Under the pieces are notes generated by a model. That model worked only from the letters and a program-made list of their open reading frames with translations. It was not told the origin of the DNA and made no database searches. Both the position numbers and the translations under genes were made by a program. Of a stretch of DNA of 64,000 nucleotides, positions 33,278 to 42,504 are shown in pieces (positions within the stretch are counted from its first letter, which is position 1; every line of letters starts with the position of its first letter). Source of the DNA: Halobacteriovorax sp. HLS (GTDB lineage: Bacteria; Bdellovibrionota; Bacteriovoracia; Bacteriovoracales; Bacteriovoracaceae); assembly GCF_004006665.1 (NCBI RefSeq), contig NZ_QOCL01000012.1, positions 1-64,000 on the forward strand. Reading direction: 5' to 3'.

Positions 33278-34996
33278 TTGAGACATAACTTTTCACTAGA
33301 AACACAGATTATTGAATCTAATATAGACACTTTCTCGAAGTACTTACGAGATCACTCCATTGAGGCCGCTTATATATCTAGCTTTGATATCTTTATGAAT
33401 GAGTATGTCCCTTTGCAAGAATGTCATCGCTACTACTTTAGTGGATTCTCTGGATCAGTGGCAGAAGTTCTAGTTCTAGCATCAGGTAAGAGCTTACTCT
33501 TTGTAGATGGACGCTATCATGAACAGGCAGATATTGAAATCAAGGCAAGTAATGTTGAAGTTGTGAAGTGTGCTTTTGGCTCAAGTCTGTTTGAAGAGCT
33601 TCTTAAAAAGGTCAGTGAACTTAATATCTCCTCACTGTGGATGAATGGAGATAGATCAAGCCTAGGAAGCTATGAGGCCCTAGAAAAAATCATTGATGCA
33701 ATTACCATCCAAAATGATGAAGCCATTTTTAATATTGTTAAGTTTCAAGAATTTTCAAAAGATGCAACACTCACTTGTGTTAGTAATGTTATTAGCGCGA
33801 AAGATAAGGTCGCTAAAATTTTAAATGACTCAGAGGCATTTTGGATTAGTGCCTTAGACTCTATTTCATGGATCACAAATCTTAGAGGATATGGTCTTCC
33901 ATTTCAAAGTAGTTTTATGGCGAGATGTTTAGTTAAAAGAGATGGAATTTCGCTTGCCGTTCCTACTCATTATGAAGTTAATGAGATGGAAGATTTTATC
34001 TCAATTGATAAAATGAACCTTAAAAATTTCTCTAAAGATTGTTCTTTAGAAGGAATTGAAACTATTTTCTATGATCCACAATTAATTAACCTCACTGATT
34101 ATCAGCAACTTGAAAAGAGAGTTGGTAAAGATCAACTTGTGGCAAAAGCTATGGGGATTACTAAGGCCCATGCTGTAAAAACTGCTGATGAAATAAAGTT
34201 AATGAAAGATGCTTTTAGAGCTGGAGATAAATCTATTATCGAAACTCTACGTTGGGTTAGAGATAGCTTCAATAAAGGTGAGAGTATCTCTGAAGTTGAT
34301 ATCTTTCATAAAACAACTCACTTCTATGAAGCGAACGGAAGTAAAGAGCAGAGCTTTGGAACAATCTCAGGCCTAGGGGCAAACTCTTCAATCATTCATT
34401 ACTCTAGCCCTAGCAAAGATGTTATCGCTAAAGATTCAATGATCCTTTTACTTGATTCAGGCGGATACTTTGAAGCTGGATTTGCCACAGATACTACAAG
34501 AACAATTTTTCTTGGCAATGGTGAGGCAAGCGAAAAACAAAAGCTCATCTACACTCTAGTTTTAAAAGGAATGTTACAGGCCCAGTATGCAGTATTTCCT
34601 AAAGGAACATGGGGCTCGCAGATAGATGCTCTAGCAAGAAGTCCAATTCTTAGAGCAGGGTTTAACTATGCTCACGGAACAGGGCATGGAGTAGGTATTA
34701 ATGTGCATGAAGGTGGTCTTAGGTTCTCTCCAACGTCTTCTATAGGTCTAGAACTTGGTAATGTTGGCTCCATTGAGCCAGGTATTTATTTACCTGGTTT
34801 TGGAGGAGTAAGACTTGAAAATATTGTTACTGTTGTTGAGCATCCTGAACATAAAGATTTACTTTGTTTTGAACCGCTAGTTTATATTGGATTTGATCAT
34901 AAGCTAATTAACTTCGATCTATTAGAAGAATGTGAAAAGAAGTGGCTAAAAGACTATGAAAGCGAATGTGAAAAGAGAGGAACACTCTATAGCTAA
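33278..34996 (+). CDS. Xaa-Pro aminopeptidase (aminopeptidase P, M24B)
   Basis: 572 residues starting at TTG with AGGAG eight bases upstream. It removes an N-terminal residue ahead of proline. The first 300 residues are the two creatinase-like N-terminal domains (FVDGRYHEQADIE, WISALDSISWITNLRG). The pita-bread domain carries the metal ligands: two Asp in LLDSGGYFEAGFATDTTRT, His in GTGHGVGINVHEGG, and Glu in SIEPGIY and RLENIV. The length and tandem N-terminal domains match the long-form, eukaryote-like aminopeptidase P. A terminator-like hairpin overlaps its stop. Confidence 0.92.
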   Translation: MRHNFSLETQIIESNIDTFSKYLRDHSIEAAYISSFDIFMNEYVPLQECHRYYFSGFSGSVAEVLVLASGKSLLFVDGRYHEQADIEIKASNVEVVKCAFGSSLFEELLKKVSELNISSLWMNGDRSSLGSYEALEKIIDAITIQNDEAIFNIVKFQEFSKDATLTCVSNVISAKDKVAKILNDSEAFWISALDSISWITNLRGYGLPFQSSFMARCLVKRDGISLAVPTHYEVNEMEDFISIDKMNLKNFSKDCSLEGIETIFYDPQLINLTDYQQLEKRVGKDQLVAKAMGITKAHAVKTADEIKLMKDAFRAGDKSIIETLRWVRDSFNKGESISEVDIFHKTTHFYEANGSKEQSFGTISGLGANSSIIHYSSPSKDVIAKDSMILLLDSGGYFEAGFATDTTRTIFLGNGEASEKQKLIYTLVLKGMLQAQYAVFPKGTWGSQIDALARSPILRAGFNYAHGTGHGVGINVHEGGLRFSPTSSIGLELGNVGSIEPGIYLPGFGGVRLENIVTVVEHPEHKDLLCFEPLVYIGFDHKLINFDLLEECEKKWLKDYESECEKRGTLYS

Positions 34997-35010
34997 GCAG
35001 CTAGAGTGTT
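34981..35010. terminator. Hairpin between convergent genes
   Basis: AACACTCTA (34981-34989) and TAGAGTGTT (35002-35010) pair perfectly over nine bases, and inner AGCT/AGCT can extend the stem. It spans the stop codons of the aminopeptidase P gene and the convergent protease gene. It is followed by CTGTCTTTT on the plus strand. Confidence 0.55.
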
Positions 35011-35781
35011 CTGTCTTTTAAATCTTAGTGTAAAGAACATAAGCATTGCTAAAAAAGTAAATGAGAGTAATCCCTTCATCTTATCTTCATCGATATAGGC
35101 GATTGTTCCACAGCTAACAGGTTGCTCTCTAGGATATAAATAGCTAACACCATCGTGATCGTCTTGTCCTAGTAATTGTCTATTAGATATATTCGCGTAG
35201 TACATAAGAGAGTCTCTAACAGGTGAGTGACCAAGCCCAATTGCATGACCAACTTCATGGGCCAATACTGAGACGAACTCTTCTCGACTTAGAGAGGCCA
35301 GACCTGAGCCTGTCTTATTATTTAAAAGGATAACAGAACCTTTTATTGCAGTTCCAGAAGTATGAATTGGAAGAGTAACTGCTAGGACACTATTTGATGG
35401 AAAGTTTGCTGAACCTGTTCCTGTATCCTTATTACAGCTCATCAAGATTTCCGTAACACCAGCAAGGGCAGGATTTGGAGTACACGATCCTGAATTAGAG
35501 CTGCAAATTCTTTCAGTTGAAAAGTCGTTACTGACTACGATGTGAGAACCTCTTCTAAGCTTTAGCTTACTTGTTGGAACTGTATTCCAAAATTTTTCCA
35601 TACCTTCTAATGCCATTGATAAAATTTCATCGTTTGTAAAAGGAATTTCATCACAGTCGTGAGTGGCCATATTAATGACAACTTCCTCTTTATCAAATGA
35701 AGCAGCAAAAGAGGTATTGAGCGTAAAGGCCTGCGTATTGAGAGAGATGCTTGCTAAAAGAGCAATGATTAGATTTACCAT
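34993..35781 (-). CDS. Exported matrixin-like zinc protease with C-terminal anchor
   Basis: 262 residues. A signal peptide (1-18) precedes a catalytic domain with HEVGHAIGLGH (His175, Glu176, His179, His185) and a Met-turn SLMYY, as in matrixins. It should cleave proteins outside the cytoplasm. The C-terminus is unusual: CGTI (Cys224), then about ten residues, a hydrophobic segment (LLSFTFLAMLMFFTL) and RFKR, an architecture like the MYXO-CTERM/GlyGly-CTERM class of sorting signals. It overlaps the start of the next gene by seven bases and is probably co-transcribed with it. Confidence 0.85.
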   Translation of the reverse strand: MVNLIIALLASISLNTQAFTLNTSFAASFDKEEVVINMATHDCDEIPFTNDEILSMALEGMEKFWNTVPTSKLKLRRGSHIVVSNDFSTERICSSNSGSCTPNPALAGVTEILMSCNKDTGTGSANFPSNSVLAVTLPIHTSGTAIKGSVILLNNKTGSGLASLSREEFVSVLAHEVGHAIGLGHSPVRDSLMYYANISNRQLLGQDDHDGVSYLYPREQPVSCGTIAYIDEDKMKGLLSFTFLAMLMFFTLRFKRQNTLAA

Positions 35782-36395
35782 AGTGTTGATCCGAAGTGAT
35801 AGTAGAAGCTTAGGGTGTAACTCAGAGATCTAGACTCGGAGTCTGTTACGTTTACAATCCATGCCTCAACTCTAGTTGAGACGTCTTTAGTAAACTCCCA
35901 TTGAGCAGCAGTATTTAAAGTTAAGTTTCTAGAAGTAGAACTCCCATTTGGCATTGGAAAATCACTGGAGCCAGTTCCATTATTTAAAGTCTGAGTTCCC
36001 CCGTCAGAAGAAATTTGATTCATCATTAGACCAGGACCAAATTTAAATTTGAAATCTTTATAACTATAGGCCCCAAGAGCTTGTAGCCAGTAACTCCATT
36101 TGGAGATTCTTTCATCTCTACCTGAGCAAGGAAATCCAAATGCAATTTCAGGGGTAATAGAGAAGCTTTCATATAAGTGAAACTCAGTACCGATGCTAAT
36201 ATAAGGATTGAAGTCAAATTTATCTGTAGAGCCAGACTCATCTGTCTGGGCCTTGCCTAGAAATTGGGTAAGGCTGCCGGCCCCTGCGTAGAAGTCTTTA
36301 ATGGCCAGAAATTTATCTTCTTTAATGACAGTTTCTGCCGCAAAGCTAGACATTGAATAATATGCGATTAACGCGATAAGATATAGTTTTTTCAT
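35775..36395 (-). CDS. Outer-membrane beta-barrel protein
   Basis: 206 residues from Met at 36395, where a signal peptide starts (MKKLYLIALIAYYSMSSFAA). An upstream start at 36464 would put this peptide internally. Alternating hydrophobic strands and a C-terminal YTLSFYYHFGSTLW suggest a small barrel of about eight strands. No Shine-Dalgarno site is obvious for the chosen ATG. It is upstream of and overlaps the matrixin-like protease gene, so the two may act together at the surface. Confidence 0.65.
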   Translation of the reverse strand: MKKLYLIALIAYYSMSSFAAETVIKEDKFLAIKDFYAGAGSLTQFLGKAQTDESGSTDKFDFNPYISIGTEFHLYESFSITPEIAFGFPCSGRDERISKWSYWLQALGAYSYKDFKFKFGPGLMMNQISSDGGTQTLNNGTGSSDFPMPNGSSTSRNLTLNTAAQWEFTKDVSTRVEAWIVNVTDSESRSLSYTLSFYYHFGSTLW

Positions 36396-36501
36396 TCGAA
36401 TATTGTGATAAATCTTAAAGGGTCTGACAATGAATATTTGGGTATTCAAAAGAGAAGAAAGCATTTATCATTACTAGTAAATTTTGATCAAGGAAAAGAC
36501 C

Positions 36502-37617
36502 ATGTTTGAAAACTATAAAACACCGAAAGAACTTATACCTAGTGACCCTCGATTTGGTTGTGGCCCATCTCTAATCCCAGTGGATTTCTTAGAAAAACTT
36601 GCTGCGACAGGTCCAAACTTATTGGGAACTTCTCATAGAAAACCAGCTGTTAAAAATCTCGTTAAAGAGGTTCAAGAAGGTTTAACTAAATTCTTTAATG
36701 TTCCAAGCGACTATCTTGTTGTTCTGGGTAATGGAGGAGCTACTTTCTTCTTCGATATGATTGCCCTTGGATTAGTTGACAAGAAGGCCGCTCACTTTAC
36801 TTGTGGAGAGTTTTCTTCAAAGTGGTTTAAAGCAAGTAAGGATGTTCCTTGGATTGATGCCCAGGAAATCAAGTCGGAATACGGAGACGGAGTTAGAGCT
36901 GAAAATATTGCTGACGCAGATCTTGTAGCTGTTACTTTAAACGAAACATCTACTGGTGTTCAGTTAGAAAGCTTGCCAACAGTTGATGCTGATACACTTC
37001 TATGTGTAGACGCCACAAGTGGAGCTGGACAGATTAGATGTGATATCTCTAAGACTGATGTTTTCTTCTTTTCTCCACAAAAAGTTTTTGCTTCTGAGGG
37101 GGGATTATTTGTGGCCTTTATGTCACCAAAAGCTCTTAAGAGGGCAGCTGAGATAGAGAAGAGATCAGATCGTTATATTCCTGGAATCATGAGTTTTGAT
37201 GCTGCAATTTCAAATTCTGAAAAAAATCAAACTTATAATACTCCTTCAATTTCAACTCTCTTTTTCTTAAATGAGCAAGTGAAGCTTATGAATGAATTTG
37301 GTGGTTATGAAAAAGCTTGTGAGTATGCCGATAAGAAAGCACAACTTCTCTATTCTTGGGCCGAAGAAAAACCTTACTTAAGCTGTTATGTAGCAGAGAG
37401 TAAGTACCGCTCAAGAGCTGTTGCTACTATTGATGTTGATGATAAGTACAATGCTGAAGATATTATTGCTGCCTTTACTAAAGAAGGTACAGTTAATGGT
37501 ATCGATGCTTATAGAAAACTTGGTAAGAATCAATTTAGAATTTCTATGTTTCACAATGTGAAGTTTGAAGATCTAGAAAAACTTACTAAGATGATTTCTC
37601 TAGCTATAGAATCTTAA
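36502..37617 (+). CDS. serC: Phosphoserine aminotransferase
   Basis: 371 residues from ATG 36502 (AAGGAAA upstream); a TTG at 36484 is less likely. It makes 3-phosphoserine from phosphohydroxypyruvate and glutamate. SDPRFGCGPSLIP and LLGTSHRKPAVKNLVKEVQEG are typical of the actinobacterial/archaeal-like SerC subgroup (TIGR01366-like), GNGGATFFFD binds the cofactor phosphate, and FFSPQKVFASEGG carries the PLP lysine. The start is divergent from the barrel gene. A long perfect hairpin follows the stop. Confidence 0.9.
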   Translation: MFENYKTPKELIPSDPRFGCGPSLIPVDFLEKLAATGPNLLGTSHRKPAVKNLVKEVQEGLTKFFNVPSDYLVVLGNGGATFFFDMIALGLVDKKAAHFTCGEFSSKWFKASKDVPWIDAQEIKSEYGDGVRAENIADADLVAVTLNETSTGVQLESLPTVDADTLLCVDATSGAGQIRCDISKTDVFFFSPQKVFASEGGLFVAFMSPKALKRAAEIEKRSDRYIPGIMSFDAAISNSEKNQTYNTPSISTLFFLNEQVKLMNEFGGYEKACEYADKKAQLLYSWAEEKPYLSCYVAESKYRSRAVATIDVDDKYNAEDIIAAFTKEGTVNGIDAYRKLGKNQFRISMFHNVKFEDLEKLTKMISLAIES

Positions 37618-37625
37618 AACTTCTT

Positions 37626-37656
37626 ACTCTTTCCTAGATTACCTCTAGGAAAGAGT
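37626..37656 (+). terminator. Long hairpin after serC
   Basis: ACTCTTTCCTAGA (37626-37638) and TCTAGGAAAGAGT (37644-37656) form a perfect 13-pair stem with a five-base loop, nine bases after the stop. No T tract follows immediately, so it may stabilise the mRNA end or act as a weak terminator. Confidence 0.5.
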
Positions 37657-37729
37657 TCATAGACCCTTTTCCCTTGTCATTAAATACCTTTTTTGAAATA
37701 ATTTTTTTTTATATTTTAAGGAGAGAATT

Positions 37730-38143
37730 ATGAAAGGTTTACTAATTAGCGTAGCTCTATTATTTGGTTTTAACACTTTTGCAACCTGTAGTAATGAAGC
37801 GTTAAGTGAGATCGGATTTAAGATTGAATCTACTAAGTTTCATAGCAATACAAAGAAAGTATTAAATTGGCTATCTCATGATGAAGACTTTTTTGTAGAT
37901 GATATTGAGACGAAGTTCTTTTCAACTCAATACGGTGGATATGTTCAGTTTAATTCTTACGATCATTTATCAACACCTCAAATGGAAATGTATGGTGATA
38001 TCGTAGTCATTAGGGCGCTATCTTCTGATGAAGTTCTAGAAGTACGTTGGTATAAGAATGGAATTAAGCATATCTCTTACAATGCTAAGAAGCAGGGATG
38101 TGCAAGCGACTTAGTTCCTTACGCAGACAACGCTCTTTTTTAA
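37730..38143 (+). CDS. Small exported protein of unknown function
   Basis: 137 residues with signal peptide MKGLLISVALLFGFNTFAT. AAGGAGAGA precedes the ATG. Two Cys in the mature protein (near residues 20 and 124) could pair. No domain is recognised. The protein has an Asp/Glu/Tyr-rich composition similar to the other small exported proteins of this window. It is probably monocistronic. Confidence 0.65.
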   Translation: MKGLLISVALLFGFNTFATCSNEALSEIGFKIESTKFHSNTKKVLNWLSHDEDFFVDDIETKFFSTQYGGYVQFNSYDHLSTPQMEMYGDIVVIRALSSDEVLEVRWYKNGIKHISYNAKKQGCASDLVPYADNALF

Positions 38144-38335
38144 TTTCTATTTAAGCTGGTCATTATCTTAGGCCAGCTCCATTCTCTAGTAGTTGACTAA
38201 ATTTATAGGCATCACTATTTGTATCTCTAATTGTGTAACTATCTAAATTTAGGAAACTAAGTTAGGAAAAATTATTTAGGCTTCATTCTCGTACTAAAAC
38301 TATATACAATATTAAAGAAAGTTTAGAGGAGCCTA

Positions 38336-39139
38336 ATGAAAAAATTATTTTTTATACTATGTCTTTTATTTCAGAGTTCAATTTTTTCAAAAGATGCTGA
38401 TCTTACGATAGAACAGATAGAGCAGATCTTCACGACTGAGCTAAAAAACGCAAAGAAATCAAAAACTGAAACTTTTCAAATTTATAACCTTGTTGCAAGA
38501 GAACTTTATAACTATAACTACTTCGAAAAATCTAAAGAGTATTACGAAAAAGCTATTAAGTTAAATGTATCGAATGCTGATCTAACTGAAGCTTATATTA
38601 ATTTAATGGCAATTGATCATGCCCTAGATAAGAAAGTTTCAAAGAGTAGTTATGATAAGACTATGGCCTATTTTAAAAAATCCGGAAAAATAAAGGATGC
38701 AGGTATTGAGAGATATATGAAATTCATAGAAAGCAATTTTATAAATAAGACTAGTAGTATGAATTACGAAGGCTTCTATGGTCAGTACTCGAAAGATACA
38801 TCTATTAAGAGTTTAGTTGAAAAGAAAAGTTATAAAGAAGCACTATCTTTAATCAATGGGTCCAATATTGAGACTCGTGATATTAATACTAAGATTAAAT
38901 ATGACATTCTTAGAGGACTGGTCATTGGAAAGAAGAAGTTTCCACTGGCCTGTGAGGAAGTCTTAAATAAGTATCCTAATTCATTTTCTTGGAGAATGAA
39001 AACTTGCAAGGTTCTGATTCAGTATCAAAATAAAAAAGTTCCGAGTAAAGATGATATTGCAGGTATTCTAAGTTCTTTGAAAAAAGATAGAAGTGAGTCA
39101 ATGGTCTACCTCGTTAATGCGTTGGAGGATTTAAAATGA
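38336..39139 (+). CDS. Exported TPR-like protein
   Basis: 267 residues. A signal peptide (MKKLFFILCLLFQSSIFS) is followed by helical sequence with TPR-like pairs (LYNYNYFEKSKEYYEKAIKL). It ends in ATGA overlap with the next lipoprotein gene, so the two are translationally coupled. AGAGGAG precedes the ATG. TPR proteins usually scaffold partners, and the likely partner is the papain-like lipoprotein encoded next. Confidence 0.65.
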   Translation: MKKLFFILCLLFQSSIFSKDADLTIEQIEQIFTTELKNAKKSKTETFQIYNLVARELYNYNYFEKSKEYYEKAIKLNVSNADLTEAYINLMAIDHALDKKVSKSSYDKTMAYFKKSGKIKDAGIERYMKFIESNFINKTSSMNYEGFYGQYSKDTSIKSLVEKKSYKEALSLINGSNIETRDINTKIKYDILRGLVIGKKKFPLACEEVLNKYPNSFSWRMKTCKVLIQYQNKKVPSKDDIAGILSSLKKDRSESMVYLVNALEDLK

Positions 39140-40305
39140 AAAAGAACTTCATTTTCCTCCTATTCGTCATGCTTTTCTCTTCTGGTTGTGATCAAACAGG
39201 TCTAGGAGTAGGGAGCGCCATTAAAAACCTTTTTTCACTTCCAGTAGATAAGATTAGCGAGGGAGTAAGTCAGTACCAATATGCTTCAATCGAAAAAAGA
39301 GATAACGCGAAGTCTGAGATACCTGCTGAATGTTGGGTAAAGAGAAAGAGTGTTAGTGAAGGTCTAGGAGATATCCAAAAGATTCACGACAAAATTAGAG
39401 GTAGTGTCTGTTCATGTGTTCCTTGGGGAACTTGTTCAAAGGATGAATGTCCATGCTCTAGGTTGTGTCCAGATAACTTTGATATTTTTAAAAGACCAGA
39501 AGTTAAGGATATCTCTGACTACTCTGCAAAGGAAAATTCCTTAGCATTTAGAAATGGAGGCGGAGGTTCACAACATGAGGCCACACAAGGTTACTGTTGG
39601 GGACATGCATCTGTATCTTCTAAATTTAATCGATTAGGTTTCTTTGATAAAGAATCTAAACCACCTTTTTCTTTAGATAGTACAAATGAGCAAGAGCAAG
39701 ATAAGGCCGTAGAGTACTATAAAGATATTATTGATAAAATCGTTGATAATCAGACGGTAGATATTCCAGGGTTTGAAAATTTGTATGAACTATCATCTCA
39801 TGAACGTCTTCAGTCTTATATTGCTGATCATGTGGCAACATCTTGGTCTAAAAGAGCAATGTCTACTCAAGGTCTAGATATAGCCTTGAGCTCAAAACCA
39901 ATGAAAAAGAATAAAACGGATAAATTAATAAAAGACATTGTTAAGAAAATTGATCAAAACCAACAGCCTCAAATTGTTTTTACAAAAAAAGGAAGTATGT
40001 TCTTAACTCATGCTGTTCTCGTGTCTCATTATGAAAAAGGTGGCGATGGATCGACAAGATTATGTCTAAGAGATAATAATAATGATCGCGTTTCAATTAC
40101 AAGAAGATCAGAGACCTCTAAAAGTAAACCTTTTGGAGGAAGCTGTAGAGACTATATTCGTGTCTTAGATGATGGTTCTCTCTATTATAATCGTTGGGGA
40201 GATTTAGGCGGTGTGACTATGGCCTATAATGAGACGCCAGATTCTCTTAAGCAGTTTAAGAGTTTAAAGCAAAGATGTGCTGACAAAAAAGGCTGTCAAG
40301 ACTAG
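39136..40305 (+). CDS. Papain-like lipoprotein
   Basis: 389 residues. MKKNFIFLLFVMLFSSGCDQ is a lipoprotein signal with lipobox Cys18. Residues 150-330 carry a papain-like pattern: GYCWGHAS (Cys154), FLTHAVLVSHYE (His292) and CLRDNNND (candidate Asn). The motif around Cys154 differs from the usual GSCWAFS, so activity is not certain. A Cys-rich segment lies at about 90-115 (CSCVPWGTCSKDECPCSRLC). The gene overlaps the TPR-like gene upstream and converges on an M48-like gene two bases away. Confidence 0.7.
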   Translation: MKKNFIFLLFVMLFSSGCDQTGLGVGSAIKNLFSLPVDKISEGVSQYQYASIEKRDNAKSEIPAECWVKRKSVSEGLGDIQKIHDKIRGSVCSCVPWGTCSKDECPCSRLCPDNFDIFKRPEVKDISDYSAKENSLAFRNGGGGSQHEATQGYCWGHASVSSKFNRLGFFDKESKPPFSLDSTNEQEQDKAVEYYKDIIDKIVDNQTVDIPGFENLYELSSHERLQSYIADHVATSWSKRAMSTQGLDIALSSKPMKKNKTDKLIKDIVKKIDQNQQPQIVFTKKGSMFLTHAVLVSHYEKGGDGSTRLCLRDNNNDRVSITRRSETSKSKPFGGSCRDYIRVLDDGSLYYNRWGDLGGVTMAYNETPDSLKQFKSLKQRCADKKGCQD

Positions 40306-40307
40306 AG

Positions 40308-41279
40308 CTACTTATCTGTACTATTTAAATTAAAGTAGAGCTTTCCAAGATAATCAGTTAATGTTCCAGAAATAGGGTCTCCGTTTGAGACCTTACATTT
40401 TTCAAACGTAAAGATTTCAGTATCAAGAGCATCATCTTCGTAAATAGAAGCGAATAGTCCTTCTCTAAAATAATCAATATTTCTAATCTTAAAAGTACAT
40501 CCTAATGGTTTAAGTTCCACATCATAGGCAGTCGCAATGAACATTGATTCTGCATATTCATATCCTTCACGATAGGAAACATCTTCTAATGAACTAACTT
40601 CATTAAACCAGCAAGTAGGTCTTTCGAAATCTAGGGCTCCATAAATATAGGTCGTGTATCTACATGAAACTGGTGGATAATCGTTATATTGAGTAAGCGC
40701 TATTTTAGATGAATCTAAACTTAGTGGATCATTATGTGACTGCTTAGGCTTTAAATAATTGTCCACAGCGAGTTGATCTATAGATATCTTCATTAGATTA
40801 TAACAAAGGACTAGCTCTTCAGTTGAGTTGTACTTTTGTTGGCAAAGATCACGATGAAATTTAGGAATCTCTACTTCTTTAACCCTTCCTTTTAAAAATT
40901 TCTTTAGACAGTAGTTTGTTGCAAAGTAATCAGATTGGGCCTCTGTACTATATTTATGAGTAGGCATTACTTTAGGCATTCCTCCAATAAGGTGGCCTAA
41001 TTCATGACAGACAGTTAGGGCGAAAGTCTCTACTGTCATGGGAGAGATTTTCGCGTATCCACCGTGAAGATTAATGACGCCTTTTCCATTCTTACGACTC
41101 GCCCCTGCATTCACAGTAGGAGACTCAAAGTCTAGGTTTAGAGAAATTTCTAAACCAGATGATTCAATCTCTTGTTGCATTTGCTCTAAGACTACTTTTG
41201 GAACAGCGTTGAACTGATCTTGAGTAATTGAACCCATTGCTGAAAAGGTAAGAATGTAGATAAGGAGTAGTCTTAGCAT
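40308..41279 (-). CDS. Exported metallopeptidase-like protein
   Basis: 323 residues with a short signal peptide. CHELGHLIGG (His92, Glu93, His96) and EAQSD (Glu113, Asp117) form a gluzincin-type zinc site, reminiscent of M48. Only the first 130 residues look catalytic; the rest is unassigned and has paired Cys (CYNL, CRYTTYIYG, PTCWF, GCTF, KCK) suited to the periplasm. It shares one base with the upstream tgt gene and is probably expressed from the tgt promoter. Confidence 0.7.
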   Translation of the reverse strand: MLRLLLIYILTFSAMGSITQDQFNAVPKVVLEQMQQEIESSGLEISLNLDFESPTVNAGASRKNGKGVINLHGGYAKISPMTVETFALTVCHELGHLIGGMPKVMPTHKYSTEAQSDYFATNYCLKKFLKGRVKEVEIPKFHRDLCQQKYNSTEELVLCYNLMKISIDQLAVDNYLKPKQSHNDPLSLDSSKIALTQYNDYPPVSCRYTTYIYGALDFERPTCWFNEVSSLEDVSYREGYEYAESMFIATAYDVELKPLGCTFKIRNIDYFREGLFASIYEDDALDTEIFTFEKCKVSNGDPISGTLTDYLGKLYFNLNSTDK

Positions 41280-42412
41280 TAGCTCTTATTGTACTTCTCT
41301 AAGAAGTCCTTTTTAAATTCAGTAAATCTATCTTCTAATATTGCTTCTCTTGCTCTTTCAGCAAGGGATTTGTAGAAAGCTATATTATGAGCAGTCGCAA
41401 GGATTGCACCTAAGATCTCATTAGAGTCAAATAAGTGTTTAACATAAGAGCGAGTAAAGTTCTTACAAGCGTAACATTCACAATTTGGCTCTATTGGAAA
41501 AAAGTCTCTTCTATAGTTCTTATGCTTAATTCTAATCTTACCTCTGTTTGTAAATAGAGTTCCACCACGTGCAAATTTAGTAGGAATAATACAATCACTC
41601 ATATCAATTCCATTTTCCCAAATCATAAGAAGGTCTTCTGGATTACCAACTCCCATAACATATCGAGGTTTATCAACTGGCATTAGTGGAGCAGTATAAG
41701 TAACAATTTTCTCCATTAGCTCTGGGCCTTCTCCAACTGATACTCCACCAATTGCGTATCCAGGTAGATCTCTTTTAACAAGTTCATCAACACATTCAGA
41801 TCTATAATCATCATATGTTGAACCTTGAATGATTCCAAATAGGGCCTGCTTTGGATTAGTCCAAGTTGTGATACATCTATCAAGCCATCTGTGAGTTCTA
41901 TCGATAGAAGTCTTAGTGTACTCTCTAGTAGCTGGGTAAGGGATACATTCATCAAAGGCCATCATAATATCTGAGCCAAGATTTTGCTGTATTTCAATAC
42001 TTGTTTCTGGTGAAAGGAGAACTGACTTTCCTTTATGGTCTTTAAACTCAGCTCCTTCTTCTCTAATTCCCTTCTTTTGCAAAGAGAATACTTGGAATCC
42101 TCCAGAGTCTGTTAGAATAGGTCTAGGCCATCCCATCCACTTATGTAGTCCTCCGGCCTTCTTAATAAGATCAGACCCTGGGCTTAGATGTAAGTGATAA
42201 GTATTTGAGAGGATTATTTTTGTATCCATATCTTCTAGAACACTTGGTTGAAGTGCTTTTACAGCACCATGTGTTCCAACTGGCATAAAAACTGGAGTAG
42301 GTATATCGCCGTTTGGTGTTCGGATTACACCTGCACGTGCTTTTGAATTCTTGTCTTGATGTACTAATTTAAAGTCAAAGTGTTCTTTAACTTGGTCCTG
42401 GATTCTGGACAT
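41279..42412 (-). CDS. tgt: tRNA-guanine transglycosylase
   Basis: 377 residues. It exchanges guanine 34 for preQ1 in tRNAs with GUN anticodons. DSGGFQVFSL, FGIIQGSTY, AIGGVSVGE, MGVGNPEDLL and SDCIIPTKFARGG (with the nucleophile Asp) are all in order. Zinc is held by CECYAC and a downstream His. GGAGAA precedes the ATG. QueE, an earlier enzyme of the same pathway, is encoded 11 kb away on the other strand. Confidence 0.96.
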   Translation of the reverse strand: MSRIQDQVKEHFDFKLVHQDKNSKARAGVIRTPNGDIPTPVFMPVGTHGAVKALQPSVLEDMDTKIILSNTYHLHLSPGSDLIKKAGGLHKWMGWPRPILTDSGGFQVFSLQKKGIREEGAEFKDHKGKSVLLSPETSIEIQQNLGSDIMMAFDECIPYPATREYTKTSIDRTHRWLDRCITTWTNPKQALFGIIQGSTYDDYRSECVDELVKRDLPGYAIGGVSVGEGPELMEKIVTYTAPLMPVDKPRYVMGVGNPEDLLMIWENGIDMSDCIIPTKFARGGTLFTNRGKIRIKHKNYRRDFFPIEPNCECYACKNFTRSYVKHLFDSNEILGAILATAHNIAFYKSLAERAREAILEDRFTEFKKDFLEKYNKS

Positions 42413-42504
42413 ATTCTATTCTCCTATAAATGATATTGGAGAGTTATGACAGAAAAACCAGCAAATATCCACTGCTTTGCAAAATTGATAGACTAAAATC
42501 GCAC

